34,025 nt of DNA from Izemoplasma sp964435595. Its GTDB lineage: Bacteria > Bacillota_I > Bacilli_A > Izemoplasmatales > Izemoplasmataceae. The notes under the pieces are model-generated. The model ran no database searches. It was not told where the DNA came from and saw nothing but the letters and a program-made list of their open reading frames with translations. The stretch's first letter is position 1, and each line of letters starts with the position of its first letter. The position numbers and the translations under genes were made by a program. This document shows positions 8,398 through 16,824 of the stretch, one piece after another. Location: assembly GCA_964435595.1 (NCBI GenBank), contig CAYSZV010000020.1, forward strand, positions 1 to 34,025, in the 5' to 3' direction.

Positions 8398-8433
8398 GAA
8401 CACGTAATTTCGACATTTAGGAGGAACAATAAT

Positions 8434-9498
8434 ATGAAAATACTAGCAATTAATCCTGGTAGTACATCGACAAAGATTGCTATCTATGATAACGAAACAC
8501 TAACGTACAAAAAAAGTATCAAGCACAGTAACGAATTAATCAGTTCATTTGATCGTGTTTTTGATCAATATCAATTTAGAAAACAAGCGATTTTAGACAT
8601 ACTAGATGAAGCAAAAATTAATCTGGAATCATTTGATGCAATCGTAGGTCGTGGTGGAATGCTAAAGCCGATAGAAGGCGGTACTTACATAGTAAATCAA
8701 GTTATGATAGACTATATAAAAGAAGCCCCGCGTGGGGAACATGCTTCAAACTTAGGTTGTGTATTAGCAAAGGAACTTGCAGATCAAATTAATGTTAAAG
8801 CTTTTATTGTAGATCCTGTAGCAGTTGACGAAATGGAAGACATTGCAAGATTCACTGGAATGCCTGAAATAAAAAGGCAATCATTGTTTCATGCCCTAAA
8901 TCAAAAAGCAGTTTCACTTAAAGCAGCTGAAAAATTGAATAAAAAATATACTGAATTAAATTTGATTGTTACCCATTTAGGTGGAGGTATTAGTGTTGGT
9001 GCTCATCGATTAGGAAAAGTAATAGATGTCAACAACGCACTAGATGGTGATGGCCCAATGTCACCTGAACGTAGTGGTGGAGTTCCAATTGGTCCACTAT
9101 ACAAAATGGCAATGAGTGGTCAATATACTTTAAAAGAAATAAAGAGAAAAAATTATGGGAATGGCGGAATGGTTGCTTACTTGGGAACCAATGATGGATT
9201 CGAAATCGAGAAACGAATCAAAGAAGGCGATGAATTTGCAAAGTTTATTTTGGAAGTTATGTGCTACCAAATAGCGAAAGAAATAGGTTCTGCTTCTACT
9301 GTTTTAAAAGGACAAGTTGACGCGATCGTCTTAACCGGTGGTCTAGCATATGATAAAATGATAATAGACCTCATTACTGAAAGAGTATCATTTATTGCTG
9401 ATATTCTAGTTTTCCCAGGTGAAGATGAAATGGAAGCACTGGCATACGGTGGTCTTAGAGTATTACGTGGTCAAGAAAATGCAAAGGTTTATAAATAG
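8434..9498 (+). CDS. buk: Butyrate kinase
   Basis: A 354-residue ASKHA-fold kinase converting butyryl-phosphate plus ADP to butyrate plus ATP, or the reverse. Signatures: N-terminal AINPGSTSTKIAIYDN (phosphate-1 loop), VTHLGGGISVGAH in the middle, ALDGDGPMSPERSGGVP, and VLTGGLAYDK near the C-terminus. The start is ATG 8434, 9 nt after AGGAGG; an in-frame ATG at 8374 lies inside the promoter and is rejected. ptb follows after 9 nt, the classic Buk-Ptb pair (order reversed from Clostridium, where ptb is first). Branched-chain acyl-phosphates such as isobutyryl- or isovaleryl-phosphate are also known substrates of the family, which may matter because ilvE is nearby. Confidence 0.95.
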   Translation: MKILAINPGSTSTKIAIYDNETLTYKKSIKHSNELISSFDRVFDQYQFRKQAILDILDEAKINLESFDAIVGRGGMLKPIEGGTYIVNQVMIDYIKEAPRGEHASNLGCVLAKELADQINVKAFIVDPVAVDEMEDIARFTGMPEIKRQSLFHALNQKAVSLKAAEKLNKKYTELNLIVTHLGGGISVGAHRLGKVIDVNNALDGDGPMSPERSGGVPIGPLYKMAMSGQYTLKEIKRKNYGNGGMVAYLGTNDGFEIEKRIKEGDEFAKFILEVMCYQIAKEIGSASTVLKGQVDAIVLTGGLAYDKMIIDLITERVSFIADILVFPGEDEMEALAYGGLRVLRGQENAKVYK

Positions 9499-9507
9499 GT
9501 GGATAAA

Positions 9508-10410
9508 ATGATAAAAACAATAAATGAACTAGTTCAAAAAGCCAAAGAAATCAATACAAAAACAATTGTTGTTGCTTGTGCAGCAGATGCACATGTTCTT
9601 CAAGCAGTTGAACTTGCTAGAACCGAAAACATAATAGATGGAATATTAGTTGGGAAAGAGTCTGAAATTATATCAATAATGGAACAATTAGACATCAATC
9701 CAAATGACTATAAGATAATTGACGAAGATGATAATGAAACTGCTTGTTTGATATCTGTTCGACTAGTGAGTGAAAATGATGGGTATTTTTTAATGAAAGG
9801 TCTAGTAGACACATCAATTATTTTAAAAGCTGCTTTAAATAAAGAATTTGGCTTACGTACACCAAATCGAATTTCTCACGTAAGTGTAATGGAAGTAAAA
9901 ACTCACAACAAACTAATTTTTATGTCAGATGGTGCGATGAACATTGCTCCTACTCTTGATGAAAAAAGACAAATTGTAGAAAATAGTATAAAAATTGCAC
10001 ATGCATTAGGAATTAACATCCCAAATGTTGGTGTGATTGGAGCAGTCGAAAAAGTCAATCCAAAAATGGAAGCAACCCTACATGCTCAAGCATTGGTCAA
10101 GATGAATAAAGAGGGTATCATTACTCATTGTAATATAGGTGGTCCTTTTGCAATTGATAATGCAATTAACAAAGAGGCAGCTTTACATAAAGGTATCAAA
10201 GATCCGATGGCAGGAAACGTTGATATTTTAGTCATGCCACGAATTGAAGCAGGTAATGTTTTTTATAAAACAATGATGTTTCTTGCAAATGCAAAGAGCG
10301 CAAGTGTTATCGCAGGTGCAAAAAAACCTATTGTATTGACTAGTAGGGCAGATTCAACCGAATCAAAATATTATTCTATTGCTCTTGCAGCACTAGTATC
10401 TGATTTATAG
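9508..10410 (+). CDS. ptb: Phosphate butyryltransferase
   Basis: A 300-residue member of the Pta/Ptb family, exchanging CoA for phosphate on butyryl-CoA. The family core GVIGAVEKVNPKMEATLHA and the terminal region PIVLTSRADSTESKYYSIALA are clear. I chose ATG 9508: AGGTGG, overlapping the buk stop, lies 5 nt upstream; a GTG at 9499 is the alternative. Together with Buk it yields ATP from acyl-CoA by substrate-level phosphorylation. pckA follows after 9 nt, so the three genes form one operon. Confidence 0.93.
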   Translation: MIKTINELVQKAKEINTKTIVVACAADAHVLQAVELARTENIIDGILVGKESEIISIMEQLDINPNDYKIIDEDDNETACLISVRLVSENDGYFLMKGLVDTSIILKAALNKEFGLRTPNRISHVSVMEVKTHNKLIFMSDGAMNIAPTLDEKRQIVENSIKIAHALGINIPNVGVIGAVEKVNPKMEATLHAQALVKMNKEGIITHCNIGGPFAIDNAINKEAALHKGIKDPMAGNVDILVMPRIEAGNVFYKTMMFLANAKSASVIAGAKKPIVLTSRADSTESKYYSIALAALVSDL

Positions 10411-10419
10411 GAGGATATT

Positions 10420-12054
10420 ATGTCAACTAAAAGTCATATTAACAGAGATAACATAGGAAAAAATTCTTCGCATTTATATAGTAAAATTAGAACAACTATT
10501 GAAACTGCATTCTATAGAAATAATGTCACCAAAGTCACTTCTTTGGCTCATGCATATGAGTTAGCGAAAAACGCAAATGGCACTATAGTAACTGATTTAG
10601 ATGTTTTCAACACACAAGAACTTGGTCTTCCAGAAGATTCTAAAGTCTTAATCTTTAATGATGGAATAATCACCGGAAGACAAGCCAAAGTTAGAAGACT
10701 AATTAACAAAGAAAATAGAATCAAATATTCAGAAGTTTTAAGAGATGTCATCTTCAATTCAAAAGATAAGAAAATGTATCATGCAATTGCATATGTTGGA
10801 CTTCATGAAGATTTCATGGTGAAAGCACATTTGCTTATTCCTGAAGGATACGAAAACACTTTATATTCATGGATGTTAAATTTTCAATCACCGACTTACG
10901 CAATCAATGATATGTATAGAAAAAGTGTAGAATTTGATGAAGGTGATATTTTCTTATATAGTGATCCTGACGAAATCACACAAGATTTTGACAGTGGATT
11001 AAGTTTATTTGATCATGAAAACAATTGTGGAGCACTAATCGGTTTACGTTACTTTGGAGAACATAAAAAAGCCACTTTAACAATGGCGTGGTCAATAGCA
11101 TCTCGAAACGGATTTACCGCTTGTCATGGTGGACAAAAAAGATTTAATTTACCTAATAATAAAACATATATCGCTGGTGTGTTTGGTCTATCAGGTAGCG
11201 GTAAAAGTACCATCACTCATTCAAAACATCACGGGAAATATGATGTAACAGTTTTACACGATGATGCCTTCATTATTTCTAACAATGATGGAAGTAGTGT
11301 TAGTTTAGAACCATCATACTTTGATAAGGTACAAGACTACCCTACAAATAGCAAAGATAATATGTATCTACTAACAATGCAAAATGTTGGAGCAACATTG
11401 GATGAAAACGGTAAGATTGTACCAGTAACTGAGGACATCAGAAATGGTAATGGTAGAGCACTAAAATCCAAATGTTGGACAAAACATAGAGCATATAAGT
11501 TTGATAATAAGGTTGATTCTATCTTTTGGATTATGAAAGATGACTCCTTGCCACCTATATTAAAGATTAATGATAGTGTATTAGCTTCTACTCTTGGAGC
11601 TACATTAGCTACCAAACGTTCCTCTGCAGAACATGATGTAATAAAAGATCAATTAATAATTGAACCGTATGCAAATCCATTTAGATTGTATCCTCTTAGA
11701 AATGATTATAATAAATTCAAAGATTTATTCGAAAATACAGGTGTTGATTGTTACGTAATCAATACGGGTTACTTCCTAAATAAAGATATTACAAAAACCC
11801 TAACTTTAAGTATCATTGAAGATATTGTCGAAGGAACAATTCAGTTTGATGATTTGGTTGGTTTATCAGAAATTCAAACAACAAATATTGATGGGTATAA
11901 TCCTGATTTCACAAGTGAAAAATTCAAAAAATTGTTCATTGAAAGATTAGAAGCAAGAATACATTATATCAAAGCTTTATATGGACATGACATACTACCA
12001 ATTGAAGCTACAGAGAGTATCGAGAAAATAATCAAAAAAATAAGGAGCATTTAA
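10420..12054 (+). CDS. pckA: Divergent ATP-type phosphoenolpyruvate carboxykinase
   Basis: The 544-residue protein keeps the ATP-PEPCK catalytic skeleton: a P-loop GLSGSGKST at 256-264, an upstream metal-ligand candidate H236 in ACHGGQ, an acidic pair D281-D282 in LHDDAF, and GRQAKVRR in the N-terminal lobe where the family has GRSPKDK. The spacing from P-loop to DD is about five residues longer than in E. coli PckA, and the DEHGW-type continuation is absent, so it is a distant member. Canonical PckA interconverts oxaloacetate plus ATP with PEP, CO2 and ADP. AGGAGG precedes the ATG and ptb ends 9 nt upstream. Sharing the cre-like promoter with buk-ptb fits a gluconeogenic role during growth without sugar. 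Its stop lies in a terminator shared with the convergent MFS gene. Confidence 0.82.
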   Translation: MSTKSHINRDNIGKNSSHLYSKIRTTIETAFYRNNVTKVTSLAHAYELAKNANGTIVTDLDVFNTQELGLPEDSKVLIFNDGIITGRQAKVRRLINKENRIKYSEVLRDVIFNSKDKKMYHAIAYVGLHEDFMVKAHLLIPEGYENTLYSWMLNFQSPTYAINDMYRKSVEFDEGDIFLYSDPDEITQDFDSGLSLFDHENNCGALIGLRYFGEHKKATLTMAWSIASRNGFTACHGGQKRFNLPNNKTYIAGVFGLSGSGKSTITHSKHHGKYDVTVLHDDAFIISNNDGSSVSLEPSYFDKVQDYPTNSKDNMYLLTMQNVGATLDENGKIVPVTEDIRNGNGRALKSKCWTKHRAYKFDNKVDSIFWIMKDDSLPPILKINDSVLASTLGATLATKRSSAEHDVIKDQLIIEPYANPFRLYPLRNDYNKFKDLFENTGVDCYVINTGYFLNKDITKTLTLSIIEDIVEGTIQFDDLVGLSEIQTTNIDGYNPDFTSEKFKKLFIERLEARIHYIKALYGHDILPIEATESIEKIIKKIRSI

Positions 12055-12062
12055 TGCTCCTT
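12042..12062. terminator. Bidirectional terminator containing two overlapping stop codons
   Basis: AAGGAGCATT (12042-12051), one central T, and its exact complement (12053-12062) form a 10-bp hairpin with A-rich left and T-rich right flanks. The pckA stop (TAA, 12052-12054) and the MFS stop (12051-12053 on the minus strand) share the centre, so both genes end inside one palindrome. Confidence 0.9.
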
Positions 12063-13274
12063 TTCTTTTATAAAAAACATTACTAAACTAATCGCTGCCA
12101 ATGCGACAAACACGTATCGTGCTCCAAAATTATCATACAATGCTCCCAATGATGGAGCCATAGCAATTATAAATACTGAAGTAAGTTGTGATTCAACACT
12201 TAATGTACTTGCCTTAGAAGTCTTACTAGTATTATCTGCAATTTTTCCAACCATTAATGGTTTCCTAACATTTTGGATAACGTATATTAATATAAACAAT
12301 CCGATTACCGCAAACAATGAGTCGATGAATATAAACAATAAAATATAAACAATTAGAGATGTAAGCCAACTACTCTTGAGAACAGAGTCTCGTCGGAACT
12401 TGTTTAAGAAAACATAAGAAAACCTTGATGCAAATGCACTTATCATAAAGATAACCGCATATGTGATTGCCAAAATTACTTCAACGTTTTCAGTACTATC
12501 AAGTACGGTAATTAATATTATTCCCATCATCAGCGTTTCTAATATAGGTTGAACATAGTCTTTAATTGTTTTAAATATAGCATTATACAGAGATGAATCA
12601 ATTAATAGTCGCCTTGTTCTTTTTACAAGTAAGGTATCATATACTAATTTAAACATACTATACATAAAGGACCTGAAACTTACACAACAATCATCCTTAG
12701 TATTTAAGTAATCAGGATAACTCAAAACCAATAATAAATCTAATACGTAAGGAATAATCGAAACTAAGAACAATAGATTTATATTTGGTAAATATATAAC
12801 TAAGCCAATAGCAATAAATGATGATAAAGAAGATCCTATCATTGAGTACGATCTTGTTTTACCATAGACTTTTGCTTTACTATCATTCAATTCATGGTAT
12901 TCAAGAAAATCCATTATCATTGCCTTATGTGTTCCACTACGAAATGCTTCTCCAAGACCAAATAACGCATAAGCAAGAACAAATATATAATAGTTTCCTC
13001 CTATAAAGAACAAAATGAATGCTCCGATGTAAAAGAGAAAACATAAGACCAATTCATTTCTCTTCCCAAATTTATCAGCGATAACTCCTGAAGGAATTTC
13101 AAATATATATATGATTACTTCTCTAATTGCGATTAAGAATCCAATTCCAGTTAAATCAATTCCACTTTGCCACAAATAGTATATCAAAAAAGGATCAAAG
13201 AATTTCAAGTTCTTCAATAATCCGTAAAATCCAAATTTTCTTAATTGATTTCTTATATGCTTGTCATTATACAT
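12051..13274 (-). CDS. Major facilitator superfamily transporter
   Basis: The 407-residue protein has about 12 membrane helices. The loop between helices 2 and 3 carries EIPSGVIADKFGKRNEL, the MFS motif A (GxxADxxGRR-like). Drug, sugar and metabolite carriers share this layout; the substrate is unknown. The start ATG 13272-13274 has GGTGAT just upstream; an upstream TTG would add eight residues but overlaps a TATAAT box and is less likely. The preceding gene on the same strand ends in its own terminator, so this is probably a separate unit. Its 3' end overlaps pckA. Confidence 0.88.
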   Translation of the reverse strand: MYNDKHIRNQLRKFGFYGLLKNLKFFDPFLIYYLWQSGIDLTGIGFLIAIREVIIYIFEIPSGVIADKFGKRNELVLCFLFYIGAFILFFIGGNYYIFVLAYALFGLGEAFRSGTHKAMIMDFLEYHELNDSKAKVYGKTRSYSMIGSSLSSFIAIGLVIYLPNINLLFLVSIIPYVLDLLLVLSYPDYLNTKDDCCVSFRSFMYSMFKLVYDTLLVKRTRRLLIDSSLYNAIFKTIKDYVQPILETLMMGIILITVLDSTENVEVILAITYAVIFMISAFASRFSYVFLNKFRRDSVLKSSWLTSLIVYILLFIFIDSLFAVIGLFILIYVIQNVRKPLMVGKIADNTSKTSKASTLSVESQLTSVFIIAMAPSLGALYDNFGARYVFVALAAISLVMFFIKEKEH

Positions 13275-13311
13275 AGTATCACCAAACTCATTATACAATT
13301 TTACTCAATAA

Positions 13312-13338
13312 AAAAATAGTGCAAATAGCACTATTTTT
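13312..13338 (-). terminator. Terminator at the end of the two-TM protein gene
   Basis: An 11-bp stem (AAAAATAGTGC at 13312-13322 with its complement at 13328-13338) has a 5-nt loop and a U-run on the minus strand. The TAG of the upstream gene (13331-13333) lies inside the stem. Confidence 0.82.
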
Positions 13339-14335
13339 CTTCATTCCAACCAATTAAGACATCATCATATGAAAATAAAACTTTCACTGAGTCAACACCA
13401 CTATGTAGTGTAATATCAATTTCATTTTCTTCTTTTTTAAAATTCAAAATTACACCTTTATTAAATTTTTCAATAACTGTTTTTTTGAATGGTCTAATTT
13501 CTTCATATTTATCTTCTAACTCTTTTTTAGCTTTAATTCGCATATCAATTGGATGAAAATCAACAAATACGACGATTGCATTATGAGCAGTTATTTTATC
13601 AAATCCTGTATTTTCAGGATGATCATATTGCACTTCAAATCCATTACATTCTAAGTATAAGTCTTTTCCTCTATAATATGCTTTGAAAATAGATGTGTCT
13701 TCAAAGACTATTTCATTTATATATCCTGGTGTTACATTCGGATAATTTTTTGCAACTTTCATCGCTAACTCTTCTATATACGAGACTTCTTCTACACAAT
13801 CTTCAATTTTTACAGTATCGTCTTCAACAACAATTTTAATATTACGTATCATATATTCTCTTTGTTTATCGAACGTTTTCCCTTTTGCTTCAAGAATATC
13901 TATCAGAATAGCAAGATGAGAAATATATTTTTTAACATCAAACTTAATCTCAAATTTATTTTGTCTCAATACAATTTTATTATCAAAATGATTAAAATAT
14001 GTAATATCATCAAATGTAAGAAAGACAAATTCTTTTTTGCTTACTCTTTGAATCAATTCTGTTGGTGTTATAATAAGAATTTCTTTTCTATACTGTTTAT
14101 TTTGTGATTTCGGTATTGCTACCAGAAAGAAAAATGATAAGTAATAAATAAAGAAATTAATATATCCCCAATTATAAACAAAGAGATCTAATGCATATAG
14201 AACTGTTACTCCAATAAATAATATGTAACATAAAATATGAAAATAATTTCTCTTAATTTTCGGTATTAGAATCTTATGGTTTTTCAACTTATAATCGTAA
14301 ACCTTCTCTAAGTAAATTGGTACCTTTTTGTCCAT
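13331..14335 (-). CDS. Unknown protein with two N-terminal membrane helices
   Basis: I do not recognise this 334-residue protein. A lysine-rich N-terminus is followed by two hydrophobic segments (about 31-75), ending in IPKSQNKQYRKE. Next comes a beta-rich stretch (about 85-145; LIITPTELIQRVSKKEFVFLTF resembles a PH-like/YcxB-type membrane-tail domain) and an acidic mixed alpha/beta C-terminus (about 165-334). No catalytic motif is obvious. The large domains are probably cytoplasmic. The ribosome site is AGAGGTGG. The neighbours (a downstream MFS gene with a separate promoter, a divergent aminotransferase) give no functional clue. Confidence 0.75.
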   Translation of the reverse strand: MDKKVPIYLEKVYDYKLKNHKILIPKIKRNYFHILCYILFIGVTVLYALDLFVYNWGYINFFIYYLSFFFLVAIPKSQNKQYRKEILIITPTELIQRVSKKEFVFLTFDDITYFNHFDNKIVLRQNKFEIKFDVKKYISHLAILIDILEAKGKTFDKQREYMIRNIKIVVEDDTVKIEDCVEEVSYIEELAMKVAKNYPNVTPGYINEIVFEDTSIFKAYYRGKDLYLECNGFEVQYDHPENTGFDKITAHNAIVVFVDFHPIDMRIKAKKELEDKYEEIRPFKKTVIEKFNKGVILNFKKEENEIDITLHSGVDSVKVLFSYDDVLIGWNEEK

Positions 14336-14476
14336 CGAACCACCTCTTTATATATATTTTAGCATATTTTATTCTTTTTTTTAATCTATATTATTACTAT
14401 TTACTTTAGACAAACAATTTAGTCAAAGATTAATCTCAAATTTTCTTAAAAAATAGTACTAATTATCAAGCTTAAA

Positions 14477-14485
14477 TGTTATAAT
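14477..14485 (+). promoter_or_regulatory. Extended -10 promoter element of the 14523 aminotransferase
   Basis: TGT followed by TATAAT (14480-14485) is an extended -10; no good -35 lies 16-18 nt upstream. The leader would be about 30 nt. Confidence 0.5.
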
Positions 14486-14522
14486 TTTTATAAGAATAAA
14501 TGTAAAAACTGAGGTGAATAAA

Positions 14523-15752
14523 ATGGCGTTCTTAAACAAATTGAGTGACGGTAAAGTAATGGTAGACAAAGTATTTAAAGCTGCTGTGAAAGCTCGTCAA
14601 GCAAAAGAAATGTATGGTGATGAACAAGTTGTAGATGCAACATTAGGTACACTATTTGATGAAGAAGGTATATTTGTAGCTTTCGATAGTGTATGGGGAC
14701 CATATGAGACTATATCAAAAATTCAAAAAGCAAAATATGCAGGTAGTATTCAAGGTAATCCTACTTACCGTGATGCTGTACACAAATGGCTATTTGGTAA
14801 AATAGATGAAGAAATCCATTGTGAAATTTTAGCCACACCTGGTGGTGCAGGTGCGATTTCAAGTACAATGAAAAATATATTAAACCCTGGTGAAACAGTA
14901 GTTAAGCCTTCACAAGGATGGGGTCCTTACAAAACAATGGCTGCTGAATTTAATCTAACCTTAACAGACTATAATATGTTCAAAGACGATCAATTTGATA
15001 TTGATAGTTTTAAAGAAACATTAACAACAGTTATGGAGAAACAAAATAAAGTATTAGTAATCCTAAATGATCCTTGTCATAATCCAACTGGATATACAAT
15101 GTCAGATCAAGAATGGGATCAAATCATAGAATTTATTAATGTTCTTTCTAAAAAAGGACCAGTTATTATTTTGAACGATATTGCTTATGTCGATTATAAT
15201 AATCAAGGAAGTAAATGGAAAAACCACTTCTTAAAGTACAAATATCTAGAAGAAAATGTTATGGCTGTTATTGCATTTAGTACTTCAAAAACATTAACTG
15301 CATATGGTGCACGAGCTGGTGCAGCTATTGCAATAACCAAAAATAAAGTTGAACTACAAAAATTTATTAATGCTGGTATTTACTCAGCTAGAAGTATCTG
15401 GTCTACTGTTAATAATAGTGCAATGGACTTGTTCACTCTTGTTACCACATCTCCGAAACTTCTTGAAAACTATTTGATAGAAAAACAAAAATATGTTGAT
15501 TTATTAAAAGAACGTTCTGAAATATTCGTTTCAGAATGTCAACAAGTTGGGCTCGATATATATCCATTTAGAGAAGGATTTTTCGTAACAATTCGCGTTG
15601 TAGATCAAAAAGAAAAAGAAGCCTTAAATCTAAGACTTCAAGAAAATAATATCTTCATGGTAGAAGTTGATGGTGGATTACGCGTTGCTATTTGTTCAGT
15701 TCCAAAAAGAAAGCTAAAAGGATTAGCAAAGAGAATCAAAGCAATTATGTAA
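14523..15752 (+). CDS. Class I/II aminotransferase (aromatic/aspartate type)
   Basis: A 409-residue fold-type I PLP enzyme. NDPCHNPTGY carries the cofactor-binding Asn and Pro, NDIAYVDY carries the pyridine-ring Asp and Tyr, and the Schiff-base lysine is in STSKTLTAYGARAG. The C-terminal GFFVTIRV and GGLRVAICSVP contain the substrate-carboxylate region. The NPCHNPTG form is closest to the aspartate/aromatic (TyrB/AspC) subgroup; the amino-acid substrate is not certain. ATG 14523 is preferred over GTG 14514 because GAGGTG sits 6 nt before it. It is monocistronic with its own promoter and terminator, next to a leftward transaminase/GDH operon. Confidence 0.88.
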   Translation: MAFLNKLSDGKVMVDKVFKAAVKARQAKEMYGDEQVVDATLGTLFDEEGIFVAFDSVWGPYETISKIQKAKYAGSIQGNPTYRDAVHKWLFGKIDEEIHCEILATPGGAGAISSTMKNILNPGETVVKPSQGWGPYKTMAAEFNLTLTDYNMFKDDQFDIDSFKETLTTVMEKQNKVLVILNDPCHNPTGYTMSDQEWDQIIEFINVLSKKGPVIILNDIAYVDYNNQGSKWKNHFLKYKYLEENVMAVIAFSTSKTLTAYGARAGAAIAITKNKVELQKFINAGIYSARSIWSTVNNSAMDLFTLVTTSPKLLENYLIEKQKYVDLLKERSEIFVSECQQVGLDIYPFREGFFVTIRVVDQKEKEALNLRLQENNIFMVEVDGGLRVAICSVPKRKLKGLAKRIKAIM

Positions 15753-15777
15753 AAGCAGATTTTATCTGCTTTTTTTT
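15751..15777 (+). terminator. Terminator of the 14523 aminotransferase
   Basis: A 10-bp stem (AAAAGCAGAT at 15751-15760 with its complement at 15764-15773) has a TTT loop and a T-run. It begins within the gene's TAA. Confidence 0.85.
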
Positions 15778-15786
15778 ATACCATAA

Positions 15787-15817
15787 AAAAGACCTAAAAT
15801 AAATTAGGTCTTTTCTT
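15787..15817 (-). terminator. Terminator of the serC-serA-gdh-ilvE operon
   Basis: An 11-bp stem (AAAAGACCTAA at 15787-15797 with its complement at 15804-15814) reads leftward into a U-run, immediately after the ilvE stop. Confidence 0.85.
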
Positions 15818-16807
15818 TTATAGTATTCGTTTTACCCAACCTTCGGGTGCTTCTATATCACCATAGTAGATTCCTACTAGTATGTCGTATAATTTTTTAA
15901 TCGTTTCTCCAACTTCACCTTCACCAAATTGATGTCTTTTACCATTGTGTGTGATTGCCTTAATTGGTGTAATGATTGCTGCTGTACCACAAGCTCCTGC
16001 TTCTTTGAACTCAGAAATGTTATCAATAAAGCATTCTCTTTCTTCAACTTTAAGTCCTAGCATATTCTTAGCAATCCATAAAATAGATCTTCTTGTAATA
16101 CTTGGTAAAATACTGTCTGACTTCGGCGTTACAACAACATTATCATGAGTAACACCAAAGAAATTTGCTGCACCAACTTCATCAATTTTTGAATGTGTTG
16201 GAGGATCCAAATAAATAACGCCAGCATATCCTTGATCTTTTGCAAGTTGTCTAGGATATAAACTTGCAGCATAGTTTCCTGCAACTTTAACTTTTCCAGT
16301 ACCATTTGAAGCTGCACGATCATATTGTGTTGTAACAAACTCAAGTGCGCTTAGTCCACCTTTGAAATAGGTTCCAACCGGAGCACAAAATACACTAAAT
16401 AAATATTCTTCACTCGGCTTTACTCCTAAATTCATTCCATGACCAATAACAAATGGTCTAATGTATAAAGATTGTCCTGTTCCGTAATCTGGAATATCGT
16501 CAACATTTGCTTTGACAACTTCTTCAATTGCTTCATAGAATAAATCTTCTGGAATATGTGGTGCGACAATTCGTTCTAGTCCCTCATTGATACGAATAAA
16601 ATTTAAGTCAGGTCTAAATAATTGTACATGACCTTCTTTTGTTCGATAAGCTTTTAGTCCTTCGAATAATGCTTGTCCATAATGGAACACATTACTTCCT
16701 TCATGTATAGTGATGTTTTTGTCAGTAGTTAAAGCACCTTTTCCCCACTTACCTTCAGTAGTCCACGCTCTGTATCTGTATTCAGTTTCTTTTAGTGCAT
16801 AACCCAT
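15818..16807 (-). CDS. ilvE: Branched-chain amino acid aminotransferase
   Basis: A 329-residue fold-type IV PLP enzyme of the longer BCAT group. Markers: VFHYGQALFEGLKAYR near the N-terminus, YIRPFVIGHG, the Schiff-base lysine in VKVAGNYAASLYPRQ, and ITRRSILWIAK. It transfers amino groups between leucine, isoleucine or valine and 2-oxoglutarate. It is the last gene of a tight operon, 17 nt after the DUF1015-GDH gene, which can regenerate its glutamate or 2-oxoglutarate partner. In a catabolic setting its keto-acid products could become branched acyl-CoAs usable by Ptb-Buk; that link is inference. Confidence 0.95.
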   Translation of the reverse strand: MGYALKETEYRYRAWTTEGKWGKGALTTDKNITIHEGSNVFHYGQALFEGLKAYRTKEGHVQLFRPDLNFIRINEGLERIVAPHIPEDLFYEAIEEVVKANVDDIPDYGTGQSLYIRPFVIGHGMNLGVKPSEEYLFSVFCAPVGTYFKGGLSALEFVTTQYDRAASNGTGKVKVAGNYAASLYPRQLAKDQGYAGVIYLDPPTHSKIDEVGAANFFGVTHDNVVVTPKSDSILPSITRRSILWIAKNMLGLKVEERECFIDNISEFKEAGACGTAAIITPIKAITHNGKRHQFGEGEVGETIKKLYDILVGIYYGDIEAPEGWVKRIL

Positions 16808-16824
16808 AAAATCACTCCTATTTT

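Larger units (their letters stand above)
8120..8433. other. Divergent intergenic region, 314 bp, with two palindromes
   Basis: No gene is supported here. From left to right: GGTCATATATGACC (8245-8258, perfect 14-bp palindrome followed by a T7 run on the plus strand); CACTTTAAAGTG (8299-8310, perfect 12-bp palindrome); an inverted pair TACCCTT/AAGGGTA (8281-8287 and 8329-8335) flanking that palindrome; and the cre-bearing buk promoter at 8369-8397. The left half should form the 5' leader of the ICMT-GH3-GGDEF operon. Confidence 0.6.

Noticed and set aside
8374..8433. Longer butyrate kinase start at 8374
   Set aside because: It lies on the -10 and cre-like box of the promoter; ATG 8434 has AGGAGG 9 nt upstream and gives the family N-terminus.
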